A DNA stretch of 6,051 nt from Flavobacteriales bacterium (GCA_947464885.1 CANHYZ010000140.1:1-6051); one strand, 5' to 3'. Shown: positions 1 to 5,628, counted from the stretch's first letter. A program made the numbers and translations. Notes: a model not told the origin generated them from the letters alone.

Positions 1-431
1 AACTGCTTCCGGTTTTAAAACAATATCCCGACTGCCACTGGATCATCAAACTGCATCCGTTGGAGGCCAATAAGGCGCTTTACGAACCCCTCAAAGAACT
101 TGGCTTTGAAATCATCGACGCTGAGCGGACGTTGGATGATCTTTTGCATGAGTGCCGTATTCAGATCAGCATCTACTCCACCACTTTTTATGATGCGCTC
201 GGATTTGATGTGGTGAATTTCTCCCTTCAGAACTACGGAACTCACAGCGACTATGCCGCTGATATGCTGCGTGAACAGGTTGCGTTACCGCTGTCTATCG
301 AAGAAAACCCTATCGAACGTTACTATGCAGAGAAGGCAAGTCCTTCGGCCCTGTTGCAACGCGACGAGGTATACCCGCCTTTTGATGCCCATGCAGTGAA
401 GCAACTGCTGGAGTCGTGCATCAGTAATTGA
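1..431 (+). CDS. C-terminal part of a GT-B-like glycosyltransferase (5' end outside window)
   Basis: The reading frame is open from position 3 to the TGA at 429-431, giving about 142 residues of a protein whose start lies before the window. A TTG at 60 could be read as a start but lies inside a conserved stretch, so the gene is taken as truncated by the window edge. Visible motifs are WIIKLHPLE near the beginning and QISIYSTTFYDALGF about 60 residues later. This pairing (a KxHP loop, then a Ser/Thr-rich loop before a helix) is what I know from the C-terminal nucleotide-binding half of GT-B-fold enzymes such as capsule or teichoic-acid-type transferases and UDP-GlcNAc 2-epimerase-like proteins. 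Substrate and exact family cannot be told from this fragment. Its last 11 bp overlap the end of the convergent minus-strand gene. Coding status is strong; the family call is moderate. Confidence 0.6.
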   Translation, partial: LLPVLKQYPDCHWIIKLHPLEANKALYEPLKELGFEIIDAERTLDDLLHECRIQISIYSTTFYDALGFDVVNFSLQNYGTHSDYAADMLREQVALPLSIEENPIERYYAEKASPSALLQRDEVYPPFDAHAVKQLLESCISN

Positions 432-1674
432 AACGAGGGTTGACCACGTTGTTGTAGATCGAACCAAATCGGTAGTTCAAACTCACGAAGGCATAGAAGT
501 CATAGTTCGACAGCAATTCCTGTTGTTGCAAGAGTACCTCTTCTTGCGAAGCACCATCTAACCGAATGTTGACCTGATCGCGCTGGACGTTGTAACTCAT
601 GTACGAGTTCATGGAAAGCCCTTTGAAAATTCTTACTGAATTGCTCAACCATAGACTGAAGTGGTTTTTATCAAAATCATTGATGAATGCTGCTGCTTCA
701 AATCCGGCTGAGAAATCGCCCCAATCTTTTGTAAACGATGTCGACGCATTGAATGATTGAAAGGGAATAGCGTCCTTCGTTTTGTTGAATATCGTCTCCT
801 CCTGAAAATCGTAGAAGTAATATCCGGCTCTGTAGGATAGCGTGATGATGCGCGTTTGCGCCTCTTGGTAGGGAAAAATATCATATTCTACGGCGCCACT
901 CACCGCATGAAACAAATCGTAATTACTGAAATCGCTGCGCTCGGCATACGTGAATGCACCGGCCGACCAATGATCGCTCAAGGAGTGCACGTAGGAAGCA
1001 TCGGCAGATTGTGAACGCAGGATATACGTGCTGTTCAAGCCCGCATAATCATAGCGTTGCTCACTGTAATTTGCTCTAGCACTGAGGGAGAATTTGTGCG
1101 TCTCCTTCACTTGCTCTGCACGTATCGAAGCTCCACCATTTCCTGATTGAAAAACTTTTTGCGCGTTGACATTTACATTCGCACCAACGCGAAAAACCCA
1201 TGCATTCCATGGATCCTCCTGAGGATTGCTGCCAATGCCGACGTCCAAACTATCCTGCTGATTGTTACTGTCAATGATGAGACAGTCGCCGGTAGCTGAA
1301 CACGCGGCATAGCGCACCAGTCCTAGCTTTACCTTTTTCGCTAATAACTCACGTCGCTCGTTGTCCGTTTGTATCGCATTCACCGAAAATTGGAGGGTAT
1401 CATTCATTCCTGCCAGGAGCCCCTTACCGCTAAAGATGAGCTGATACGCTTCACCGCCGCCGCCTGTCATCAAGCTTGTGACCATCAGATCCACATCACT
1501 TACAAACTGATCCTGTACAAAGTTGACCCACGTGATTTGTGTGCGCAGGTAATCCTGATAACACCACTGACAATTCAGATACACCTTCATGGAACTTGTG
1601 CTGTCGGATTGCGCATTTGACAGAATTGCAATCAACATGACTACAATTGTCATTCGGATTTTTGTGAAGAACAT
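421..1674 (-). CDS. Outer-membrane beta-barrel protein with N-terminal CxxC domain (uncharacterised Bacteroidota family)
   Basis: A 417-aa protein. Residues 1-22 form a signal peptide (Lys5, Arg7, hydrophobic core, end SNAQ), which favours the ATG at 1672-1674 over Met8. Residues 30-150 form a compact domain beginning VYLNCQWCYQDYLRTQ, with a glycine patch TGGGG at 70-74 and a DTLQF strand; it contains Cys35, Cys38, Cys125 and Cys131. After DPWNAWVFRVG (154-164) the rest is alternating aromatic/polar strands typical of a transmembrane barrel, ending RFGSIYNNVVNPRFNY with a terminal aromatic residue, as outer-membrane barrels usually have. I recall similar uncharacterised Bacteroidota proteins with the same order (a C..C..D.+R start, a TGxGG patch, DPWxxWVFR, then a barrel), but no function is known to me. 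It is the last gene of the minus-strand block, 46 bp after the FtsB-like gene, with no clear Shine-Dalgarno sequence. Role in the outer membrane is inferred. Confidence 0.8.
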   Translation of the reverse strand: MFFTKIRMTIVVMLIAILSNAQSDSTSSMKVYLNCQWCYQDYLRTQITWVNFVQDQFVSDVDLMVTSLMTGGGGEAYQLIFSGKGLLAGMNDTLQFSVNAIQTDNERRELLAKKVKLGLVRYAACSATGDCLIIDSNNQQDSLDVGIGSNPQEDPWNAWVFRVGANVNVNAQKVFQSGNGGASIRAEQVKETHKFSLSARANYSEQRYDYAGLNSTYILRSQSADASYVHSLSDHWSAGAFTYAERSDFSNYDLFHAVSGAVEYDIFPYQEAQTRIITLSYRAGYYFYDFQEETIFNKTKDAIPFQSFNASTSFTKDWGDFSAGFEAAAFINDFDKNHFSLWLSNSVRIFKGLSMNSYMSYNVQRDQVNIRLDGASQEEVLLQQQELLSNYDFYAFVSLNYRFGSIYNNVVNPRFNY

Positions 1675-1700
1675 AGGGGGAGAATTTGTAGGCAGAACTT

Positions 1701-1727
1701 AAAAAGGCAGAAAATATTTTCTACTGC
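1701..1727 (-). terminator. Possible weak intrinsic terminator after the FtsB-like gene
   Basis: On the minus strand GCAG (1727-1724) pairs with CTGC (1710-1707). Between them the self-complementary AAAATATTTT can extend the stem, leaving a 3-nt bulge that is the TAG stop codon itself. A run of five T (1705-1701) follows. The plus-strand core AGAAAATATTTTCT (1709-1722) is a perfect 14-bp palindrome. The stem is AT-rich and weak, so it may only attenuate transcription into the downstream barrel gene, or it may be a DNA-binding palindrome. Confidence 0.35.
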
Positions 1728-2026
1728 ACTTGAGCGGGGCGCTCTTTAAAAACATATACGACTTCGTTTTCGCGCTTCATGTAGTAATTCTCGCGAGCGA
1801 ACTTTTCAAGAGAAGCCGCATTGGTCGTCAGATCGATGAGCGCCTGTGTTGCGCGTGCATTATCATCCTTCATGCGCTGAACTTCATTGCGCAAGGCAGC
1901 GACTTCGCGTCGTGACTGAAAGATGTAAATCAAGTCGATTTCATTGAAGAAGGTGAGCCAAAGAATAAACACAACAGTGGATAACGTGTACTTGTTTTTG
2001 ATGAGGCGAATGAGGGTCTTCTTCAT
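1721..2026 (-). CDS. FtsB/DivIC-type septum formation initiator protein
   Basis: A 101-aa single-pass membrane protein of the size normal for FtsB/DivIC. It has a short basic cytoplasmic tail (MKKTLIRLIKNK), one transmembrane helix at about 15-35 (STVVFILWLTFF), a coiled coil at about 38-70 rich in charged and aliphatic heptad positions (SRREVAALRNEVQRMKDDNA), and a C-terminal segment LEKFARENYYMKRENEVVYV (74-93). That last segment is the characteristic end of the DivIC/FtsB family. These proteins pair with FtsL and FtsQ/DivIB in the divisome and help activate septal peptidoglycan synthesis. Whether this one is FtsB or DivIC by name cannot be decided from sequence. The start is ATG at 2024-2026, 78 bp after the PorT-like gene. 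No Shine-Dalgarno sequence is evident, which is usual in this phylum. Confidence 0.88.
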   Translation of the reverse strand: MKKTLIRLIKNKYTLSTVVFILWLTFFNEIDLIYIFQSRREVAALRNEVQRMKDDNARATQALIDLTTNAASLEKFARENYYMKRENEVVYVFKERPAQVQ

Positions 2027-2067
2027 ACGACAAATGTGAAGCTGAAATGTCCATGCGAAACGCCATG

Positions 2068-2098
2068 AAAATTCACGTTATAAACAGCAATGCGTGAA
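2068..2098 (-). terminator. Weak terminator-like inverted repeat between the PorT-like and FtsB-like genes
   Basis: On the minus strand TTCACG (2098-2093) and CGTGAA (2077-2072) are a perfect 6-bp inverted repeat around a 15-nt loop, followed at once by four T (2071-2068). It starts 7 bp past the PorT-like stop codon. The long loop and short T run make it a poor terminator; it may be chance, or a partial break between the two genes. Confidence 0.25.
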
Positions 2099-2104
2099 GA
2101 TTGG

Positions 2105-2824
2105 TTACCCTTCGAAACAGAGGGAAAGCACAAAAGTGCGGGTGCGCAGGCGGGAAATAGGATCAGTGAATTGATTCGATTCCTGAATAAGCAGATCCTT
2201 CATGCCGAAGCAGGTTTTCATTTCCACACCAAACTTGAAATAAGGCAAGAAGAAATCGAATCCGCCGCCGGCGTCAAGTGTGATATCAGTCTTTTCCAAC
2301 TTCACAACTATTTTACCGGCCACCGCTTCATTCACGTCCTTTTGAGACTGCATATCGATGCCGTAGCATCCGCCGATTAGACCGTAAGCGGCGAAATTGC
2401 CTACGCGGTTGGTCCGCAATTTTAACATCATGGGAAATTGCAGCCAGACCGACTCCGTTCGCTTCAGGAAGGTTTCTACTTTATTATCCTCCGCGAGAAA
2501 CGTGTAGTTAAGACCACGATCTTGAAACGACAGTCCGGGAACAAAGCGCAGGTTGATATTCTTCACCGGATTGAACGAGGCCAATAACGCCAGATTAAAG
2601 CCGGCTTGTGGCACATTATCAATCCCCAATAAAGAGTCGCTAAAGGAAAAGTCAGGCTTGTAATCAATATAAAATGACGATGTATTCGCCGACAACAAGA
2701 AGCCAAAATGATACATCCGACTATCGAAATGCGGTAAGTTCTCGCGCGTGTTCATTTGCGCTGAGGCCTGCATGGCCACTGCCATGAGGACAAACATCAA
2801 GCTATATCGATTCAGAAAACGCAT
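2105..2824 (-). CDS. porT: PorT/SprT-like outer-membrane beta-barrel protein (type IX secretion)
   Basis: From the ATG at 2822-2824 this encodes 239 aa. The frame stays open to a TTG at 2851, but the ATG places a standard signal peptide at the very N-terminus (MRFLNRYSLMFVLMAVAMQA, cleavage near SA|Q at 22/23). The mature protein begins with ENLPHFDSRMYHFGFLLSAN, the pattern I associate with PorT/SprT (NLPxFDxxxxHFGFxLxxN). It continues as alternating strands of a small eight-stranded-type barrel: NINLRFVPGLSFQDRGLNY, SVWLQFPMMLKLRTNR, AAYGLIGGCYG, ITLDAGGGFDFFLPYFKFGV and a final RTRTFVLSLCFEG. Length matches known PorT proteins (about 240 aa). PorT is an outer-membrane component needed for type IX secretion and gliding in Bacteroidota. 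The broader PorT-family fold is near certain; identity as the true secretion component is likely but needs a profile search. It lies 43 bp after the DUF4199 gene. Confidence 0.75.
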   Translation of the reverse strand: MRFLNRYSLMFVLMAVAMQASAQMNTRENLPHFDSRMYHFGFLLSANTSSFYIDYKPDFSFSDSLLGIDNVPQAGFNLALLASFNPVKNINLRFVPGLSFQDRGLNYTFLAEDNKVETFLKRTESVWLQFPMMLKLRTNRVGNFAAYGLIGGCYGIDMQSQKDVNEAVAGKIVVKLEKTDITLDAGGGFDFFLPYFKFGVEMKTCFGMKDLLIQESNQFTDPISRLRTRTFVLSLCFEG

Positions 2825-2856
2825 GGATATTACCGGTGTAAGTAACGTCAAAGTCC

Positions 2857-2885
2857 CAAATTATTGTCTACAGTTTTCGAACAAA
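2857..2885 (-). promoter_or_regulatory. Weak candidate internal promoter for the PorT-like gene
   Basis: On the minus strand TTTG (2885-2882) is followed after 17 nt by ATAATTTG (2864-2857), which differs from the Bacteroidota -7 consensus TAnnTTTG only in its first two bases. The predicted start of transcription would lie about 25 nt before the ATG at 2824. It overlaps the end of the DUF4199 gene. This could give the PorT-like gene expression independent of rho, but a match of this quality can occur by chance. Confidence 0.25.
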
Positions 2886-3419
2886 GGTTCGCCAGAAAAA
2901 CACAGCCAGCAAACTGTAAGCAAAGCTAATAAAGGTCAGGGCCAGAATGCCTCCGAGCATCAATGTCTTGAGAGAAACATTGCGTTCGATATCGGCCCTA
3001 AACTGCTCACGTAATTCGTCATTCGACTTGGCTGCCAGCTCCTTATTGCCATTAAGGATCTCCGCTCTGGATGATTCAACTTCGATGGCCGCATTGAAGG
3101 TCTCAATCTTCGTCTGCTGCAGGTTCTGAATATCATCACTCAGCCAGGCATAGTAAACACCCATGGCCATAACTGCGCAGATGACATAGAGCATGGCCGG
3201 TTTCATGCAGGCTTTAAAGTCGTCAAAAAATGAAGACTTCGTCCCCTTCTGTTGGCCATAGTGCGATTGTATTCCAACAAACACGATGAGCAACACGAAC
3301 AGGATGTTCGTCAGCACACCACCCGTACGCACCTGATCAACCTCCCAAAATGAACCCATGGCCAATTTGGCGATCAACCAAAGCAAACCAAACATCCAAG
3401 GTAGATGACGTGTCCACAT
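2868..3419 (-). CDS. Four-helix inner-membrane protein, DUF4199-like
   Basis: A 183-aa integral membrane protein with four hydrophobic segments at about 8-22, 34-51, 73-92 and 150-176. Between helices 2 and 3 is a short loop with FFDDFKACMKPAMLYV. Between helices 3 and 4 is a long charged helical region (about 95-148, e.g. SSRAEILNGNKELAAKSNDE). This layout, with a DFKxxxKxxxxY motif entering helix 3, fits the DUF4199 family common in Bacteroidota, whose function is unknown to me. The assignment is from memory of the family pattern. The start ATG lies 3 bp after the rho stop codon, so it must be translated from the rho transcript. In flavobacteria I recall a different small membrane protein (DUF4293) beside rho, so association with a four-helix protein may be recurrent while the family differs. 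Confidence 0.65.
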   Translation of the reverse strand: MWTRHLPWMFGLLWLIAKLAMGSFWEVDQVRTGGVLTNILFVLLIVFVGIQSHYGQQKGTKSSFFDDFKACMKPAMLYVICAVMAMGVYYAWLSDDIQNLQQTKIETFNAAIEVESSRAEILNGNKELAAKSNDELREQFRADIERNVSLKTLMLGGILALTFISFAYSLLAVFFWRTFVRKL

Positions 3420-3422
3420 AGC

Positions 3423-5204
3423 TTATGAATTCATACTTACCAGGAACTCCTCATTGTTCTTCGTTTTCTCGATACGATCCTTCACGAACTCCATCGCTTC
3501 AACCGGATTCATGTCCGCCAGGTGGCGACGTAAAATCCACATACGCTGAAGAACATCACGGTCATGGAGAAGATCCTCCTTACGTGTTCCGGAAGAAAGA
3601 ATATCGATGGCCGGGAAAATGCGGCGATTCGAAATCTTGCGCTCGAGCTGCAATTCCATGTTACCTGTTCCTTTGAATTCCTCGAAAATGACTTCGTCCA
3701 TCTTAGAACCTGTATCCACCAAAGCTGTAGCGATAATCGACAGCGAACCACCGTTCTCAATTTTACGAGCCGCACCAAAGAAACGCTTGGGCTTTTCAAG
3801 AGCATTGGCTTCAACACCACCGGAAAGGACTTTACCGCTGGATGGAGAAACCGTATTGTATGCGCGCGCCAGACGGGTAATCGAATCGAGCAAAATGCAC
3901 ACGTCATGACCGCATTCGACCATACGCTTGGCCTTTTCCAATACGATGTTGGCAATCTTTACGTGACGCTCAGCCGGCTCGTCGAATGTGGAAGCAATTA
4001 CTTCCGCTTTCACGCTGCGCTTCATATCGGTTACCTCTTCCGGACGCTCATCAATGAGCAAAACAATCAGGTAAGTTTCCGGGTGATTCTTGGCAATCGC
4101 ATTGGCGATATCCTTCAACAAGGTGGTTTTACCCGTCTTAGGTTGCGAAACAAGCATACCACGCTGACCCTTTCCGATTGGTGCGAAAAGGTCCATGATG
4201 CGCATGGATATATTCGAGTTGTTGTCGGCAATATGGAAGCGCTCGTAAGGGAAAAGTGGCGTAAGGAATTTAAACGGCACACGGTCGCGCACGAAGTTCG
4301 GGTCACGGCCATTGATCCTGTCCACACGAATCAGCGGGAAATACTTCTCTCCTTCACGCGGAGGGCGAATGGCGCCTTCTACCGTATCACCCGTGAGCAA
4401 GCCGTAGAGCTTAATTTGTTGCTGAGAAACGTAAACGTCGTCAGGGCTATTCAAATAGTTAAAGTCAGAAGAACGCATGAAACCAAAACCATCCGGCATG
4501 ATTTCCAAAACGCCTTCAGCCGGCACAATGCCGTCGAAGTTGTAGCCATGCTCATCGGCCTGACCGCGCTTGGATTTATCGGGACGGAAAACGTTGTGCG
4601 GTTGTTGTTGTCCTTGTTGCTGGTTGTGCTGGTTGTGCTGGTTCTGTTGCTGCTGACCCTGTGGGCCTTGTTGGCCTTGTTGACCTTGCTGTGCGCCTTG
4701 GTGTTGTTGTCCACCCTGGCCTTGCTGGCCGCCTTGACGCTGCTCTCCTTGACGCTGTTCTCCTTGACGCTGCTCTCCTTGCGGCTGATCAAACCTGCGC
4801 TTATCGCGCTGTTGCTGCTGTGGATGTTGCTGCTGTGAACGATCTTGCTGAGGACGATCCTGACGCGGAGGATTCAATTCACGAGCCGGAGCTTCCTGAG
4901 GCGCTGCCTCAGCAGAGGGCTGCTCAAACAATTCAGGAGAAGCCTCTTCCTTTGCTGCAGCCGGCTTGCGTTGACGATCGCGTTTTTGCTTGGCCGGTGC
5001 CTCACTGGTTTCAGATGCAGCTTCCGTGGCTGCAGGTACCTCAGTAGGCGATTCTGCGGGTGCTGATTGTACAGCCTGAACATCTAAAATTTTGTAGATG
5101 AGGTCTTGTTTTTTCAGCTTGTCTGCATTGTCGATGGCCAGCTTATCAGCTACTTCTTTGAGTTCAGCCACCTTCATGCTGTTTAATTGCAAGAGGTTAT
5201 ACAT
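3423..5204 (-). CDS. rho: Transcription termination factor Rho with long Gln-rich linker
   Basis: A 593-aa hexameric RNA-dependent ATPase/helicase that ends transcription at C-rich unstructured RNA. Residues 1-41 are the Rho N-terminal helical domain (MKVAELKEVADKL, KKQDLIYKILD). Residues about 42-205 are a low-complexity linker, first Ala/Glu/Pro-rich, then Gln/Gly-rich. Residues 226-300 are the cold-shock RNA-binding domain (DGFGFMRSSDFNYL, LTGDTVEGAIRPPREGEKYF). The ATPase follows: Walker A PKTGKT (355-360), catalytic-Glu loop DERPEE (385-390), Walker B CILLD (436-440), Q-loop SGKVLSGG (456-463), R-loop KGTGN (511-515) and Arg-finger motif SGTRKEDLL with Arg541. All key residues are present, so the enzyme should be active. 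E. coli Rho has 419 aa; the excess is the linker. The ATG at 5204 is preferred over Met10 because Bacteroidota Rho proteins begin with a similar MYxxLxLN segment. First gene of the minus-strand block. Confidence 0.98.
   Translation of the reverse strand: MYNLLQLNSMKVAELKEVADKLAIDNADKLKKQDLIYKILDVQAVQSAPAESPTEVPAATEAASETSEAPAKQKRDRQRKPAAAKEEASPELFEQPSAEAAPQEAPARELNPPRQDRPQQDRSQQQHPQQQQRDKRRFDQPQGEQRQGEQRQGEQRQGGQQGQGGQQHQGAQQGQQGQQGPQGQQQQNQHNQHNQQQGQQQPHNVFRPDKSKRGQADEHGYNFDGIVPAEGVLEIMPDGFGFMRSSDFNYLNSPDDVYVSQQQIKLYGLLTGDTVEGAIRPPREGEKYFPLIRVDRINGRDPNFVRDRVPFKFLTPLFPYERFHIADNNSNISMRIMDLFAPIGKGQRGMLVSQPKTGKTTLLKDIANAIAKNHPETYLIVLLIDERPEEVTDMKRSVKAEVIASTFDEPAERHVKIANIVLEKAKRMVECGHDVCILLDSITRLARAYNTVSPSSGKVLSGGVEANALEKPKRFFGAARKIENGGSLSIIATALVDTGSKMDEVIFEEFKGTGNMELQLERKISNRRIFPAIDILSSGTRKEDLLHDRDVLQRMWILRRHLADMNPVEAMEFVKDRIEKTKNNEEFLVSMNS
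4596..4871 (-). repeat. Low-complexity Gln-rich coding region of rho
   Basis: This stretch encodes residues 112-203 of Rho. By my count residues 111-203 contain 43 Gln out of 93, with the remainder mainly Gly, Arg, Asn, His, Pro and Asp. At DNA level it is made of short imperfect tandem units, including a 9-bp unit encoding Asn-Gln-His (around 4621-4643) and a 9-bp unit encoding Gly-Gln-Gln (around 4664-4690). Both Gln codons are used. The protein segment should be disordered. Confidence 0.9.
4741..4785 (-). repeat. 15-bp tandem repeat (three copies) inside rho
   Basis: Three consecutive 15-bp units read on the plus strand TGCTCTCCTTGACGC (4741-4755), TGTTCTCCTTGACGC (4756-4770, one change) and TGCTCTCCTTGCGGC (4771-4785, two changes). 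They encode the QGEQR repeat of the linker at about residues 140-155. The unit length is a multiple of three, so gain or loss of copies keeps the frame. Confidence 0.9.
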
Positions 5205-5206
5205 AG

Positions 5207-5261
5207 AAAAAATTCGTTGTCGAAATAATGGGTTTCAAAAAGGGGTTGGGAAACGATTTCC
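5207..5261 (-). promoter_or_regulatory. rho leader with competing hairpins, C-rich stretch and U-tract
   Basis: The leader RNA (minus strand) contains GGAAA-TCG-TTTCC (5261-5249), a perfect 5-bp hairpin. Its right half overlaps GTTTC (5254-5250), which can instead pair with GAAAC (5236-5232), so the two stems exclude each other. The loop of the second is CCAACCCCTTTTT, a C-rich, G-free stretch of the kind Rho binds. Next to the start codon TTCG-ACAA-CGAA (5224-5213) forms a 4-bp stem followed by six T (5212-5207), which resembles a weak intrinsic terminator two bases before the ATG. Autoregulation of rho through its leader is known in E. coli; a similar role here is inference. Confidence 0.35.
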
Positions 5262-5287
5262 TTGAGGATTGCCACGAATGGGCTTTG

Positions 5288-5317
5288 CAAGTGTACGACT
5301 AAATTCTCAACATCAAA
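5288..5317 (-). promoter_or_regulatory. Bacteroidota-type promoter for rho
   Basis: On the minus strand TTTG (5317-5314) is followed after 18 nt by TACACTTG (5295-5288), one mismatch from the Bacteroidota -33/-7 consensus TTTG and TAnnTTTG. A run of seven T (minus strand) lies just upstream of the -33 box and could act as an UP-like A/T tract. The predicted transcription start is near 5281-5283, giving a leader of about 77 nt. This is the best promoter match in the window and probably drives the whole minus-strand block. Confidence 0.6.
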
Positions 5318-5351
5318 GAAAAAAATAGGGGTTAGGGGTGAGGTAAGGCCA

Positions 5352-5414
5352 CTCATTCTGTTTCTCTTTCTCGCTCTCATTCTTAGAAAATTCCAGAGCG
5401 AGAAACAGAATGAG
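5352..5414. repeat. Long imperfect inverted repeat with a 6-nt duplication in one arm
   Basis: The right arm, 5395-5414 (AGAGCGAGAAACAGAATGAG), is the exact complement of the left arm (5352-5377) except that the left arm carries six extra bases, TTTCTC, next to an identical TTTCTC. This gives 15 bp plus 5 bp of pairing around a 17-nt loop. CTCATTCT also recurs in direct orientation at 5376-5383. Neither side is followed by a T run, so it is not a typical terminator. It may be an intergenic repeat, an RNA structure or a protein-binding site; it lies about 35 bp upstream of the rho -33 box. Confidence 0.7.
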
Positions 5415-5454
5415 GATTGACGTAGGTTTAATCTTTTCATGCGCGCACAGACCG

Positions 5455-5593
5455 CCCATCGACTACGCTCGGGGACCGGGCTGTTCGTCTAAAATGATGA
5501 CCTCGGCTTCGCTCGGTCGACGCGGGCGGTCACCGAGCGGAGCCGAGGTGCTCATCTTTGGCTAGGCACCCGGTGCCCGAGCGGAGCCGAGGG
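5455..5593. repeat. Nested GC-rich palindrome made of four copies of one short motif (REP-like)
   Basis: A motif like CTCGGCTTCGCTCGG occurs four times, two direct then two inverted: degenerate at 5459-5473, then 5501-5517, 5532-5548 and 5576-5592. The two inverted copies share 16 identical bases (CCGAGCGGAGCCGAGG at 5533-5548 and 5577-5592, 44 bp apart). The inner pair forms a 17-bp stem with one G-T wobble around a 14-nt loop, extendable with small bulges to about 5492-5559. The outer arms (5455-5481 and 5568-5593) match at 22 of 26 positions with three mismatches and one gap. The block is visibly richer in GC than its flanks. It resembles intergenic palindromic repeats seen in Bacteroidota, an impression from memory. 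Confidence 0.75.
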
Positions 5594-5628
5594 CCCATGC
5601 ACAGAAACAGGGAATCGCCTTTCAGCCA

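Noticed and set aside
2027..2060. Promoter for the FtsB-like gene (TTCG-17 nt-CACATTTG on the minus strand)
   Set aside because: Both boxes deviate from consensus and the predicted start would fall at the ATG itself, leaving no leader. Too weak to annotate.
2090..2380. Plus-strand open frame of 96 codons
   Set aside because: Antisense to the PorT-like gene, whose signal peptide and barrel pattern are clear. No supporting start context.
2825..2851. TTG at 2849-2851 as the start of the PorT-like gene
   Set aside because: It would add nine residues before a textbook signal peptide that begins at the ATG at 2824.
3564..4838. Plus-strand open frame of 424 codons antisense to rho, with a very Leu-rich C-terminal half
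   Set aside because: The opposite strand encodes unmistakable Rho across the whole stretch. The Leu-rich part is simply the complement of Gln codons (CAA/CAG read as TTG/CTG), and the rest has no domain-like pattern.
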